Shown here in pieces: positions 24,481 to 34,899 of a DNA stretch of 64,000 nucleotides. Numbering within the stretch: position 1 is the stretch's first letter; each line of letters begins with the position of its first letter. Under the pieces are notes generated by a model. It did no database searches. It was not told the DNA's origin and worked only from the letters and a program-made list of their open reading frames with translations. The translations under genes and the position numbers were made by a program. The DNA comes from Cervus elaphus (lineage: Eukaryota; Chordata; Mammalia; Artiodactyla; Cervidae). The stretch is taken from assembly GCF_910594005.1 (NCBI RefSeq), contig NC_057815.1:66106052-66170051 (forward strand). Direction: 5' to 3'.

Positions 24481-25989
24481 TGAGTCTCCCATCTCCTCCT
24501 GAGCCTCTCCGCCTCCTGCCACCCCTCTCCCTGGGAGGGACAAGTCACAAACCGCCCCACCCCCAGAGCGGTAAGGGGCACTGGGAAGCTGGAAAACCCA
24601 AATTCCTGACCTCTTCCTCCAGGAAGTCCTTACCCACTTCATTCTTTGAGAATATCCTACTTCTCTCCCTGGGCCCACATCTCTTAGGAGCAGGGTGGTG
24701 GGGAAGATGCAAGTCAGTGTCCAAGGATCCCTTAGTTAAAGGCTGCAGCCTGAGATCCCGGCGGCCAGGCAGCTTCCCTGGCCTAGAGAATGGATTTCTA
24801 CCCATCCTACCAGCATACACAACAGATGAGGGTCTGGGGTTTGACAGGCATTCCCAGGTCCTGTGTCCAGGGCTGAGATTGGATGTCATTAATTTGAGCA
24901 CCTACTACATGCCAAGCCCAGGGCTGGGAAACTTTTTCTTCTATCTCAATGCCTGAAGGTAAAAACTATTACCCCAGGTTATAGATTAGGAAACGAGGCT
25001 CCAAAGAAGCTCCAGGGCTTGCCCAAAGTTACAAAGCCATATTGGGTAAACCGGCCAAGTCTTAGTGAGTTACAGAATCTCCTGCCTACCCTTACTGGAT
25101 ATTCACCCTGCCCTTCCAGGAAAAAGTGGACTCCAAGTGTCTTCCTGACAAGGCAAAGGTAGGTCGTTTCCCGTGAGAGTGCAGGGCCAGATCTTGGGGA
25201 GAACTTCTGGCCCCAAATTCATATGGGGTACAAAAACACTGGAGAGGGGTGGAGCACAGGGCCCTCCTCCTGACCTGAGAGCAGAGGTGACCCTCAGGCA
25301 GCAGAGGGCACCTGTAGGCTACAGAGAACAGGAGAGGCCCAGGCATCCCTCTAGACTTCAAAGCTGCCGTGGGGAACACAGGACCAGGGGACTGGCATCT
25401 TGGCAAGGGGTTGGAGGCTCCACCTTCTCTGTTAGCACAGGCCTGAGGTAGAAAGGACTCAATTCACAGGGCCTGGTCCCTTCACTACATTGGAGTCTGA
25501 TGATATTCCCCTCAACTCCCAAACTTCCTCCAGAGAATGCTGCCCCAACCTAAACTCTGGGCCTACAGCCCTGTGGTCTGAGATTCGAGGACCTCTGCCC
25601 CTCCTTCCGTCACACCAGGCACGTGTCAGACCCCCAGTCCATAGGTTGGACCCAGGGAGTCTTAGGCTGCGGGTCTTACAATAGAACCCCATTCTCTGAC
25701 CCTGACCATACCTGCTTCTTCTCTTAGAGCAGTGAAAGGTAGCCTAAGAACCTGAGTGAATGGCAGGATGAACACACAACAAGGACAGGCGGATGAATGA
25801 AGAGTAAACTAATGAATGAACACAAGAAGGAACACACCACAGACAGGAGTTGACGACCACCCCCGCTTCACATGGGGATGTCTAAAGGAGCAAAAGCCCG
25901 TGATCAATAATAAAATGAACAAAATGAACTGTAGAACAAAGGGGCCTAGGGCGGTGCCCGTGCCCCGAGCAAGTGGGAAGCAGGCATAG
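24481..25989. other. Intergenic gap between STARD10 3' end and ARAP1 promoter
   Basis: No gene is seen in these 1.5 kb. The gap holds a reverse MIR (about 24885-25050; 'gagcacctactacatgccaagcccagggctggg', then 'gcttgcccaaagttacaaagcc') and a CTCF-like motif at 25295-25313. The rest is unremarkable. Confidence 0.7.
25295..25313 (+). promoter_or_regulatory. CTCF-like motif
   Basis: The core GCAGCAGAGGGCAC fits the CTCF consensus except at the first core C; about 16 of 19 positions agree. It is in plus orientation between the ARAP1 promoter and the STARD10 end, a reasonable place for an insulator. Binding is inferred, not shown. Confidence 0.5.
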
Positions 25990-25999
25990 TGATGAGCCA

Positions 26000-26176
26000 G
26001 ATGAGGCTGTGGGATCGTTTATTGGGGCTGTGTCCAGCCAGGCCGCAGCGCCAGCCTGGGCCCGAGCCCAGCGTCCCCAGGAGGCGCAGGAGGTGGGGGA
26101 GGGGAGAAAGCGGGGAAGGATCCGCCGCCTCTGGGCTCCGCCCCATCGTATCTTGGTCCCTGGCGTGGTGCAGCGC
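26000..26176 (-). other. STARD10: STARD10 3'UTR (short)
   Basis: From the TGA stop (26177-26179) to the expected cleavage site 10-25 bases past the polyadenylation signal, the 3'UTR is only about 175 bases. It is GC-rich with no AU-rich instability elements. Confidence 0.75.
26018..26023 (-). terminator. STARD10: Polyadenylation signal of STARD10
   Basis: TTTATT on the plus strand reads AATAAA on the minus strand, about 155 bases past the stop codon. It is the only canonical signal in the right orientation close to the last exon. Confidence 0.85.
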
Positions 26177-26422
26177 TCAGGTGAGCGAAGTGTCGTCATC
26201 GCTGCCCTCGCCGCCTGCGTTGCCTGTGCGATCCTCCCGGCTCTCTGCCACCGAGCTCTCGTCGATGTTCTCCAGCGAGTCCGCATGTTGCACCGACAGC
26301 TCCGACAGCGCCAGGCTCGGCAACGAGCTCTGCTCCGGGTGTAGCCACGGTTTGAAGTGTGGTTGATGCTTCTGCTTCCACTCAGGGTATTTAACGCACG
26401 CCTTGTACATCTTCTTCATGGC
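26177..26422 (-). CDS. STARD10: STARD10 coding exon 6 (residues 211-291 and stop)
   Basis: This is the last coding exon. A CGCAG acceptor precedes GCC-ATG-AAG (residues A211-M212-K213), and the frame runs 81 codons to TGA. It carries the end of the START domain (KMYKAC...KYPEWKQKH) and an acidic, serine-rich C-terminal tail that is not part of the lipid-binding fold. The tail ends GGEGSDDDTSLT. Ser284 is followed by three aspartates, which is the casein kinase II site known in the mouse/human protein to reduce lipid-transfer activity and membrane association when phosphorylated. The site is intact here. The total protein of 291 residues equals the human length. Confidence 0.97.
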   Translation of the reverse strand, partial: AMKKMYKACVKYPEWKQKHQPHFKPWLHPEQSSLPSLALSELSVQHADSLENIDESSVAESREDRTGNAGGEGSDDDTSLT

Positions 26423-26669
26423 CTGCGGACCGGTTGCACCGCCGGATAAGGGGTGAGCTGGGAGCAGGACTAGGCCTTCACTCCGTCTGCTCCCACGCCC
26501 TCCAGCGGCTCAGACCACTGTTCCCAGGATCTGACTCCAGCTCGGGTTTCGTAACTCCGCCCCTCAGCCCTGGCCCCGCCCCCTGACTCCCATTCCCGGA
26601 CTCCATCCCTGCATCCCAGAACGCTCTCCGCCCCAACCTCCACACCCGCCAAGTCCCAGGGTCACTCAC
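26423..26669 (-). other. STARD10: STARD10 intron 5
   Basis: A short intron with donor AAG|GTGAGT (26670/26669) and acceptor CGCAG|GCC (26423/26422). It holds no repeat or open structure of note. Confidence 0.93.
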
Positions 26670-26722
26670 CTTGGGAGCCAGGAACTGAGAAGATTTATTC
26701 ACTACCCATTTGGGTAAGGAGC
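26670..26722 (-). CDS. STARD10: STARD10 coding exon 5 (residues 193-210)
   Basis: A 53-base exon. Its first two bases complete the split Gly193 codon, followed by 17 codons reading SLPKWVVNKSSQFLAPK. The acceptor is CCTCATAG at 26723 and the donor GGTGAGT below 26670. PKWVVN followed by an aromatic/hydrophobic patch is the conserved start of the last START-domain helix in the PCTP subfamily; this C-terminal helix gates the lipid cavity. The phase matches both neighbours. Confidence 0.97.
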
Positions 26723-28501
26723 CTATGAGGGCAGGAAAGGGTAGTGAGAAAAAGGAAGCAGCAGCTGTAGGGATCCAGCCCCCGACAAACACACACACCA
26801 GCTCCCTTACTCCAACCTGCGGTTTCCAGGGAGAACACACTCTTCTCCATAGGGAGGGGGCAGAGTGAGGCAAGTCCTGTAAGACTTCATCGACTTCACT
26901 CCCTCTTTCCACCTCAGACCAAGGTCCTCAGGCTCAACTCTGTTACACCCTCTACCTCTACCACCTGACTGCCTCTGCCCTCTGCTGAGTCCAAGGGCTG
27001 CATGAAAGAAAACCACAGGGTCCAAGGTGATCACAGGCCACACATGAGTTAAAATCCTGGCCAATCAAGCTTCTGCCTGCTGCCTCCCCTCTACTCACAC
27101 TTACCTCCCTTTTCTCATACCCAGTCCCACTATCTTGAATGGCCCTGATGCTCATCCCCTTCTCTGCCTGTCCTTCTAAGCCCCCTGGCACAGGAAGCCT
27201 AGCTGCTGCATGACCTCTTCCAGCCTGGCCTGACCTGGAATCTATGGCCCGATTCTCCACCTGCCTCATCCCCAAGTGTCTGCTCTGCCTCTGACACCCA
27301 AAAAACTCACTCAGTGAGGTGCTGGGGAGCTCTGGGCCTGGGCCAGTGGACCCTCAGTGGTGCTGGGGAGATACCCAGGCAAAGATGCTCAAGAGCCTAC
27401 CCCTCCTCTAGTCATTCATTCATTCCCTCACTCATTCCACAGTCACTCAGAGACACCCACCCTGGACCAGCCCTGGGGACCCAGAGAGGAACTCACTGTC
27501 TGGGGGAGCCCGACAGTGTGCCAAGTGCTCTGCTAGAGGGGGATGGGCCCAGAAGGCAGGGAGCCAGCAGCTCCTCTGGGTATCAGGGATAGAGGAGGTG
27601 ATGCAGCCCTGGAGGGATGAGTAAGGGCAGAGAGGTGTTTTAGGCTGAGGGAAAGGGTTGCTTAGACAAGTAGTAAGGTATAAGCTGTGAGAAGGGACTG
27701 GGAAACCTGGGGAGGGGGGCTTAGACTTCACTGTGAGGGCAATGGAAAAATCACAAAAGGATTTTAAGCAGAAGAGAGTCACAAGGAAATAAGTCCTTTG
27801 GAAAAAATCTGTATGGACAGACAGGGTGGCTGAATGTGGAAAGAAATGACAGATTCAGGAGCTATTTAAGAGGTAGAATCAATAATAATGATTTGGGAGC
27901 TGACAAGAGGGGACCCCCCACAACCACCATGTTTTGGGCACGAGTGACTGTGACTAGAGGGAAGAGACTCAGGAGAAGGGACACATTAGGAAGGGAGACA
28001 GTTCAGCATTGGACACATTGAGCCTTGGATCCTAAGAGACATCCTGAGGGACACATCAAGGAGGCCAATGGCCACAGGGACCTGGATCTCAGCAGAGAGA
28101 CATGTGGTCACCTAGCCACAGAAGCCTGGGGAGTGGCTGAGCCCTCCCAAGGGAAAAAGGACTGGGGCCTGGGAAACCCAGACCTCCAGGATAGAAGCCA
28201 ACAAGACAGAGGGGGAGCAGCCAGTGAGAGGGGAGTAAGTCAGAGCATGGGGGCGTAGGAGTCCAGGAAGAGAGCTGTAAGCTTCGTCTTGGGACAGTGA
28301 CTACCACCTTGATCCTTGCTTTTCCAAACACTGTAAAGTCTCAAACTTTGGCTCAAAGAACGTTTTGAGTACAGACGCCCCAAAATACAAAACACCTCTT
28401 AACAGAGGCCCTTCCGGATCCCAGTAGATCAACTAGATCAAGTCCCATCGCCGTGGTATAGGGAAGGATCCCATGATGGGATTCCAGGGCCAAGCCCTCA
28501 C
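26723..28501 (-). other. STARD10: STARD10 intron 4
   Basis: An intron of about 1.8 kb. From about 27620 to 28080 the sequence resembles an old L2 fragment ('ggattttaagcagaagagagtcac' type phrase near 27757). No coding exon is visible inside. Confidence 0.85.
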
Positions 28502-28619
28502 CTTTGGGGTCCACCTGGGCCAGGTAGGTGATGACGCAGCTCTTGGGCCCCGTGCTCTGGATGAGGTAGCCCGTCTGGATGGACACAGCTCGGACCAAGT
28601 CTTTCCGAGGCGGGTATTT
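28502..28619 (-). CDS. STARD10: STARD10 coding exon 4 (residues 154-193)
   Basis: A 118-base exon, 39 codons plus the first base of Gly193. It starts KYPPRKDLVRAVSIQTGY after a CCCCAG acceptor and ends at AAAG|GTGAGG. It encodes central beta strands of the START sheet (GYLIQSTGPKSCVITYLAQVDPKG). The segment closely matches human STARD10 as I know it. Phase 1 at the 3' side fits exon 5. Confidence 0.97.
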
Positions 28620-29258
28620 CTGGGGATGGAAGGCACAGGGAGGTGAGACTCAAGGTGTGGGAAAAGGTGGTGTCTTTGTGAGTACTAAACACACACACAG
28701 AATTGGTTCACATGCCCTGGCATCCACTCCAGGCCAGGCCTGATATTGGGGTAAGAAGAAAGAGAGGAGTCAGACTAGGTCATCATTACCCATCTAAACT
28801 TCCTCTGTTCCCCTCCAGAAAGACCCCAGTCTGGGGTGAGGGTTTATAAGCACACACATGGGTGTGTGCATACACACACACACACACGTACACACTCATC
28901 CTTTCCCAGGCCACCTGCACTTGCCTGTCCTGCCTGCCATGGAGATCAAGACACTCAGCCTCAGGGAGGGCCAGGGGACCCTACCTCTCACTCCTGTTCC
29001 CTTTTCCCCAGCCAGCCCCTCCCACCCACTTGTCCAGAGTGATGGTCCACACTCGTCTGCTTAAAAGCCCCAGCAGGGAGATGAGACATTATTCTCACTC
29101 TGTAGGCAGGAAACAAGGACAGGAGGCTTCACGTCTGGACTGAAGTCACAGAGAAGTCTTGGTAGCAGCCAGGGGCCTCTCCTTGGGCTAGGCCTGCCGG
29201 CCTAGTCCTACCTGGTACCTTCCCCTGCCCACCCAGCAGGGAAGGCAGGTTGACTCAC
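28620..29258 (-). other. STARD10: STARD10 intron 3
   Basis: About 640 bases. It contains a short CA-rich microsatellite (about 28850-28895, cacacacatgggtgtgtgcatacacac...) whose two arms can pair. Otherwise plain. Confidence 0.9.
28850..28895. repeat. (CA)n with short inverted arm
   Basis: cacacacatgggtgtgtg followed by an interrupted (CA)n run. The first arm is self-complementary, so a small hairpin is possible. Likely length-polymorphic. Confidence 0.8.
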
Positions 29259-29362
29259 AGGATGTTTGACTGAGTAGTTCATAATGATGTAATCAGTGCC
29301 CATGGGCAGCCAGGAACGGAGGGTGATGACATCACGATTCTTCAGGGGCTTTGGACACCTCC
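29259..29362 (-). CDS. STARD10: STARD10 coding exon 3 (residues 119-153)
   Basis: A 104-base exon. Its first two bases complete Trp119, followed by RCPKPLKNRDVITLRS and the WLPMGTDYIIMNYSVKHP segment. The acceptor is CTCCACAG at 29363 and the donor CCT|GTGAGT at 29259/29258. This region forms part of the START beta sheet lining the lipid pocket; the PCTP/STARD10 group shows the conserved RDxxxLRS pattern. Thr140 replaces the alanine I recall at this position in human, a conservative change. Confidence 0.97.
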
Positions 29363-29986
29363 CTGTGGAGGGCAAGGGACAGTTCAGCCAGACCACTGGC
29401 CTGCCTGCCTGAAAGGGGGTGGCAAAGCCCAGAGACACAGGGACGCTTGGTTAACTGCCAGCTCCCCCGATCTAAACAAGGACCCCACCCACCAGACCTA
29501 ATTTCTGGAGCTAGGAAGGAGACAAAACAGCCGCTCTGCCTTCCTGCATCCAGCTTCCCCTGCTCCTCACCACCTCACAGAGCCCTCACCTTGCTGGCCT
29601 GATCTTTTTGTGTATGTGAATGTGAGTGTAGGAGAAGAAAGTGGTATTATTGTGTCTCCATTAAGTGTGGGTAGGTGGGTGAGTAGGTGGCATGTGGCTG
29701 TGGGTTTTATACATGACTCTGTGCAAGTGTGTTTGTCCATGCACATGGAATGTGCATGCATGAACATGGGAGTGCATGTGTGTGTGTGAGTACACGTTTC
29801 TATATGCTCAAGTGTCTGGGAGCAGACAAGGATTCAGGGAAGGCAGCCCTACATCTCTACACTCAGGTCTCTGAGCAGCCTGGCCCCGGGAGTGACTGTG
29901 AGGAGGGAAGCGGGTAGGAAGAGGCTGGGCTGGAGGCCTGGGTAGAGGTGGAGGGGGCTGGGATTGGCGTGCTTGCATCTGCTCAC
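29363..29986 (-). other. STARD10: STARD10 intron 2
   Basis: About 620 bases. Positions 29607-29815 form a degenerate TG-rich simple-sequence tract (gtgtatgtgaatgtgagtg..., gggtaggtgggtgagtaggtgg, gcatgtgtgtgtgtgag). No exon inside. Confidence 0.9.
29607..29815. repeat. Degenerate TG-rich tract in STARD10 intron 2
   Basis: About 200 bases of imperfect (TG)n with gtgagt/ggtgag interruptions. Within an intron it offers many UG-rich and donor-like sequences in the antisense direction and CA-rich RNA in the sense direction. Confidence 0.75.
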
Positions 29987-30134
29987 AAGAATAATAGCCC
30001 ACATCAGCGTTGACTGTCAAGCGAGCAATGTCGAAAGTTTCAATGACGTTGCTGTCCCACTTCTTTCTGTATTCAATGTCATGTAGGACATCGTAGAGTG
30101 TCTCTGCTGGCACATCGCGGCACTCCATCCGACA
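29987..30134 (-). CDS. STARD10: STARD10 coding exon 2 (residues 70-118 and first base of 119)
   Basis: A 148-base exon with a CTGCAG acceptor at 30135 and a TTCTT|GTGAGC donor at 29987/29986. It reads CRMECRDVPAETLYDVLHDI, then EYRKKWDSNVIETFDIARL and VNADVGYYS. The DVLHDxxYRKKWD stretch is the signature START helix/strand in the PCTP-like subgroup, where STARD10 binds phosphatidylcholine and phosphatidylethanolamine and moves them between membranes. Arg75 replaces the cysteine I recall in human. The exon is separated from coding exon 1 by 18.5 kb. Confidence 0.97.
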
Positions 30135-30674
30135 CTGCAGACAGACACATGGGTTGTCAGGGTCACACACGGCTCAAAGCACTAATCAGGGGATAGGAAG
30201 GCATGCAGGCAAAGGGGGCAGGGGGAGGAGGAGAAGGAGGACAGGGAGGAACAGCGACCTCTGAACATGGTCTCACCTCTTGCCATGAGCCCCATGCAGC
30301 CCTCCCAGAAGCCACATGTGCCAGACAAAGTCAGCCTCTGCATCTAGACACTATCTCCCCCATCTCAGCCCCCACCAAATCTCCCCATTCGTCCTGGTCT
30401 CCTCCTCCAGGAAGTCTTCCTGAATTACCCAGCCGACCTTCTGGACTCCTATACACTGTGCTCTCCTCCTCTTTATCTGTGCCCTCCAGGCCCCTGAATT
30501 TCATGGGCAGAGGCTTAGTCGATTCAGTACAGAGCCTGGCGTGAGTACATGTTAAATGAAATGAAAGCACAAATGAACAAACGAATGCCTAAATGGATGT
30601 CTTTCCCCCATGGTACTTATCACCTGGCCATACCATTTACCCTCCTTTCTTTTTTTACACCATCCAACAAAATC

Positions 30675-30802
30675 TTTGTTTTTGTTTTACTTTTGACCAC
30701 ACCATGTGGCATGTGGGATCTTAGTTCCCCTACCACAGATCAAACCCGTGCCCCCCTTTCAGTGGAACACAGAGTCCTAACCACTGGACCACCAAGGAAT
30801 TC
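30675..30802 (-). mobile_element. CHR-type SINE (reverse)
   Basis: The plus strand reads a decayed reverse complement of the family: 'ccacaccatgtggcatgtgggatcttagttccc', then 'cctaaccactggaccaccaaggaattc'. The tail would be the T-rich run before 30670. Confidence 0.88.
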
Positions 30803-30809
30803 ACCCAAC

Positions 30810-31012
30810 AAACATCTTTGAATTCTTATTACTTATTAGCCTTGTTCTCAAAGAGTTTTCCAGCTAGGGAGAAAAGAGCAGAGGAAACTTTAAAAAAAAA
30901 AAATTTAACCCACACAATAACCCTGCCAGATAAGAAATCCAAAGAGGAACTTAAGGCTCAGAGAGGTTAAGGAACTTGCTCACAGTCACCCAGTTGATAA
31001 GCAGCAAAGCTG
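30810..31012 (-). mobile_element. MIR fragment (reverse), later hit by a SINE
   Basis: The phrases 'gatcagaaatccaaagaggaacttaaggctcagagaggttaaggaacttgctcacagtcacccag' type sequence (30930-30992) and the preceding 'cacacaataaccctgccag' follow reverse MIR order. A CHR SINE inserted at its distal end. Confidence 0.78.
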
Positions 31013-31014
31013 GG

Positions 31015-31147
31015 GCTGGGACTTCCCTGGTGGTCCAGTGGTTAAGACTCCACCTTCCAATACAAGGGGACGAGTTCTATCCTTGGTGGGGAACTAAGAT
31101 CCCACATGCCACAGGGTGTGGTCAAAAAGTGAAAAAAAAAAAAAAAA
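31015..31147 (+). mobile_element. CHR-type SINE
   Basis: Head GGGACTTCCCTGGTGGTCCA, then the GGGGAACTAAGATCCCACAT segment and a long poly(A). Short flanking repeats aaagctggg at 31006-31014 and 31148-31156 fit a 9-bp target duplication. Confidence 0.93.
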
Positions 31148-31549
31148 AAAGCTGGGACTTCACCTAGATCACACGTCTGGAAAGCAAATAAAAACAGAAC
31201 CAGGTTTCATTAGATTTACACTTAGCAAGATGAAACTCAGTCCATATCCTTGTTCTGTGATTTTTTTTTTCACCTGAAAGCCCAAACCCCAGGATCAAGT
31301 TCCCCTCAGCAAATGGTGGAGTTCTATTGTGTAGCTTAAAAAGGTTTCCCAGAACTGGGTGTTTAGACATACTACTTTCTACTAAAGAGTAAATACATGC
31401 AACCATATGAGGGACGGGTCACATCGCCTTCCCACTAATCTTGTTAGGCCTTGGCCCCACTAATGGTGATGAAAGGACAAGGAAGGACACTACCCATTGA
31501 GTATTCTAGGCACCAGTGAACTCATCAAGCCCTGGATATGCCTCACCTA

Positions 31550-32060
31550 ACAAAAATACAACAGACAGAGGAACAAGTTAAGTGTCACCACAAGAATACA
31601 AGACAAAGCCAGATGATGAGACATTCTGCAGGGCTGCTGGTCTAGTCTTTCTACACATCAATGTCATAAAGAAGGAACTGAGATTTATAGAACAAATAAC
31701 CAGATAGAAAGTACGGTCCTGGATTGCATACTGGCTTGGACCCAACAGCAAAAAGGACACATTTGGGACAACTGGAGAAATGTGAACATGATCTGAATAT
31801 TAATTAGATGTGCTGAAAATTTACTGAAACAAAATTGTGGATATTGCTGCCTGAAGAAAAAGCAAGTTACAGAGTGGATGCATGACATAATTTCACTTTG
31901 GGGGGGTGGAAAAAATCTATGCACAGAAAAGGCCTGGGAAGCTAAGGTATTAACAGCGGCAATCTGTAAATGATGAGCATATGATAGTTTTTTCTTTTTG
32001 CTGTCTATATTTCTAATTTTCTAAAGTATATAGTACTGCCTCTTCAGTAATGAAAAGAAT
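31550..32060 (+). mobile_element. L1M-type 3' UTR fragment
   Basis: Recognisable phrases include 'gtacggtcctggattgcatactggcttgg', 'aaaggacacatttgggacaactgg', 'atctgaatattaattagatg', and further on 'atgatgagcatatgatag'. This is the 3' end of an old L1. No coding capacity. Confidence 0.72.
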
Positions 32061-32187
32061 TAAATAAAAAGATTCCCCAGATATCCTAAGAGGTGTGCTC
32101 ACCACCTGCCAGGTACTATCCTAAGTGCTTTCTACACACTATCACTTTGAGGTATTAGCCTCATTTTAGTCATGAAAACCGAAGTTT

Positions 32188-32364
32188 GGGACTTCCTTGG
32201 CAGTCCAGTGGCTAAGAATCTGTGCTTCCAATGCAGAGGGGCCTCAATTTGATCCCTGGTCAAGGAACTAGATCCCACGTGCCAAAATGAAGACTCAAGA
32301 GCCTGCATGCCACAACTAAGACCCAGCACAGCCAAATAAATAAATAATTTAAAAAAAAAAAAAA
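32188..32364 (+). mobile_element. CHR-type SINE
   Basis: Starts GGGACTTCCTTGGCAGTCCA, has the GATCCCTGGTCAAGGAACTA segment and part of the CCACAACTAAGACCCAGCAC tail, and ends in AAATAAATAAATAATTT plus poly(A). Flanking repeats gaaaaccgaa (32174-32183) and gaaaactgaa (32369-32378) differ at one base. Confidence 0.92.
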
Positions 32365-33199
32365 GGAAGAAAACTGAAATTGACGAACAGCTTCAGACTG
32401 AAAAGACTCCCTCCCTCCCCACCCTGTTTGCTTTTCTACTCCACAAGAAGGTATGTGACTAGATTCAGTCATTTCACCAGCTTCAGCTCTGTGCAGAGCA
32501 CAGAAGAGTCAGAGACAAATATGAGGCCTGTCCTTCAGAGGCTTCCAGTTGAGAGAGGAGACTAGTGTGGAAATGGGGAGGTGCCCAGACCGTCCAAGGG
32601 GACACAGAGGAGGTGGTCAGCTGTGTGGGGTGAGATGCGGGGAGTCGGGCTTCACAGAGAAGCTCAGTGTGAAAAGCAGGCATGCAGCAAGAGGCCCTGG
32701 CAGAGCGCCAGAGTGGCCTGCAGGTCAGCTGCATGAGCTCCATCTGCTCTAGTGCCCTGTGCTGCAGCCTAATACTCAAAAGGTCCTGCTTCCAGGTCTT
32801 CTTGGAGAAATGTGTGATCCTGGGACTGGTGGGAGTAAGCACAGGAGGAGCCTGGAACATCTTATTGTGCCAGAGAGTAAAGACCGTGTACTCACAGAAT
32901 GATAGGGACCTTGCCTAGCAGACACAGGAGCCGGTGTGAAGGGCTCCCAACTGGTTCCGTGACCAACTCATCAGCGTTTGCCAGTTTAGCACTGAAAGTT
33001 CTTATCCCGGGAAACCTCTCAGTCCCAGGCAAACAAAGACAGTTGGTCCCCTACCATGGGTGAAAGCTGGGCCAACTCACGTATTAAGGTAAATAATGAT
33101 CGTAACAGATTATATTCCACTGATTAAAATAGGAAACCAAAGTATATACAGGTATGAATAAATAAATACATTGAATGTTTAATGAGGAATAGGGTATTT

Positions 33200-33520
33200 A
33201 CATAGCTTCAAAGTACCTTCCCATCAAATCAGTAACTTCACTTTGCCTGGCAGATACCACCTTCATCAAGTGATCAAAGGGAACGTCAGTGACAGGGCAA
33301 GTTGTGACTCCTGATGCTTCCTGACAGGATGCAATGAAAAGAATACAGACAGCACTTATGTGATATTTCTGCCAAAGATGCATGATCTAAATCTAATCAT
33401 GAGGAGGACCAGACAAACCCTAAATGAGGGGCTTTTTACAAAATATCTGGCCTCTAAGTGTCAGGGTCACAAAAGTCAAGGAAAAACTCAGGAACTATAT
33501 CAGACTGAGAGAGACGAATG
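33200..33520 (+). mobile_element. L1M-type 3' UTR fragment
   Basis: The passage 'atgatctaaatctaatcatgaggaggaccagacaaaccctaaatgagggg' followed by 'acaaaatatctggcctctaagtgtcagggtcacaaaagtcaagg' is a characteristic old L1 3' UTR. Non-coding. Confidence 0.8.
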
Positions 33521-34282
33521 GAACACAAGCGAGTGAATAAATGAGTGAGTAAGCAGAGCGATGAGAGGGATGGGACGGATAAGATGCAGAGGCCGGATCT
33601 GCATCCTCAGGAGCACCCAGGCAAGTGACTGCTGTGTGGCGGCACGTAGGTCCAGGTGCTGCACCGGACGGTCAACACACACACTCACCCTTCACCCCCA
33701 ACTTCTCTGCTGTGCTGCAAAACAGAAAGCTGAGGCTCGGGAGAGGAAGTAACCTGCCCAAATCATAGAGCAAGAAAGCAGCAAAACTTAAAACCAGATC
33801 TTCCAATACTCTTAACCCACAAGGAGCACTCACGTGTGACTTCTCAGGAAACCAGAACTTCTCTAAACCAAGTTTGAAAGCTGGTTTGGCTTTGCAAGTC
33901 CTCAAATGTGTTGTCCCAGGCCATGAGTTTATGAAGAGGGAGTGACAACAGAATTATGCTTTGTAGGTTAGAGTCCACCTGGGAAGTCCTCCTCCCTCAA
34001 GCCAGCCTCAGTGCCCCCAGGGCCAGCTGCGCCCATGGCTGGGGGCACACTGAGAGGCCCACACTGCCTCTTGTCCCTCGGGATCGCTGTCGTTCAGGAC
34101 CCGGGGCCTCGCTCTGAGACAGCAGGCAGCGGGAGGAGCACGCAGAGCACGACAGAACAGGCACCAAGCTGAGCATAAACTCTGTGTGATATTTTATCTT
34201 TAAGATAAAGAAGGAAACTTCAAAGGTTTCCCAAGCTCATGGTAGATTCCTAGGGAGGAAGGTCGGCTGCAGGGCCTGCTGC

Positions 34283-34319
34283 GAAGGTGAGAACCCAGGC
34301 TGTGGTGGTGGCGCTGCAG
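34283..34319. repeat. 37-bp segment shared with the interior of the Bov-tA at 35.09 kb
   Basis: Starts GAAGGTGAGAACCCAGGCTG and ends TGGTGGCGCTGCAG. The second copy is at 35251-35287, in the same orientation, with three adjacent differences (TGG versus CAA). The surrounding sequence here does not look like a SINE. Confidence 0.9.
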
Positions 34320-34899
34320 GTAAGGAGACCGAGGCAGTCCAGGTGACCAGCCTGGCTCTGGGCCTGCCTCTTTCCACAGCCCCCAGGAGGCTGCGTGGCT
34401 GAGCCAAGAGAGGTCAGTTACGTCCTGCATCGTTCCTGTGTGCAGCTGCAGCCGCCACATGGGCAAAGTAATTCTAAGAGACTTCTGGAGGGATGGGTGG
34501 GGGCAGAGGTGAGTCATCAGAGAGCACCTGGTGGGCAGGGCTGTGACCAGAATCCACAGCCATTGGGCCCCGGGCAAGTCAGTCACTTTGGCTGGACACC
34601 TGGGAGCGCCTCCTGGAAACCATAACTGAACCGGAGGCAGTGCCGGAGCTGCTCAGCCAGGGAGCAAGCCATGCTTGGCTGCAAAGCTCTTAAGGCCTGG
34701 TTTACTGCAGGAAGTCTCACATGCAGCCATTTTACAGCTGAGAAAACTGAGGCCCAGAGGGAGCAGGTGACACCAAAGAAATTTTTAGACTCGGTACCCG
34801 CTACACTCCACTCTCACCAGACTCCTTGACGTAGGGAACTGAGATTGGCCAGAACCCCCACAGAGCCATGGTCAGAGGGAATGGACAAGCAAGGAAGGC

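Noticed and set aside
24048..24956. A 302-codon open frame on the plus strand across the ARAP1 CpG island (and a 185-codon one on the minus strand)
   Set aside because: Open frames are expected by chance in GC-rich DNA. The translations are Pro/Arg/Gly-rich with no domain, and the plus frame runs on into a MIR.
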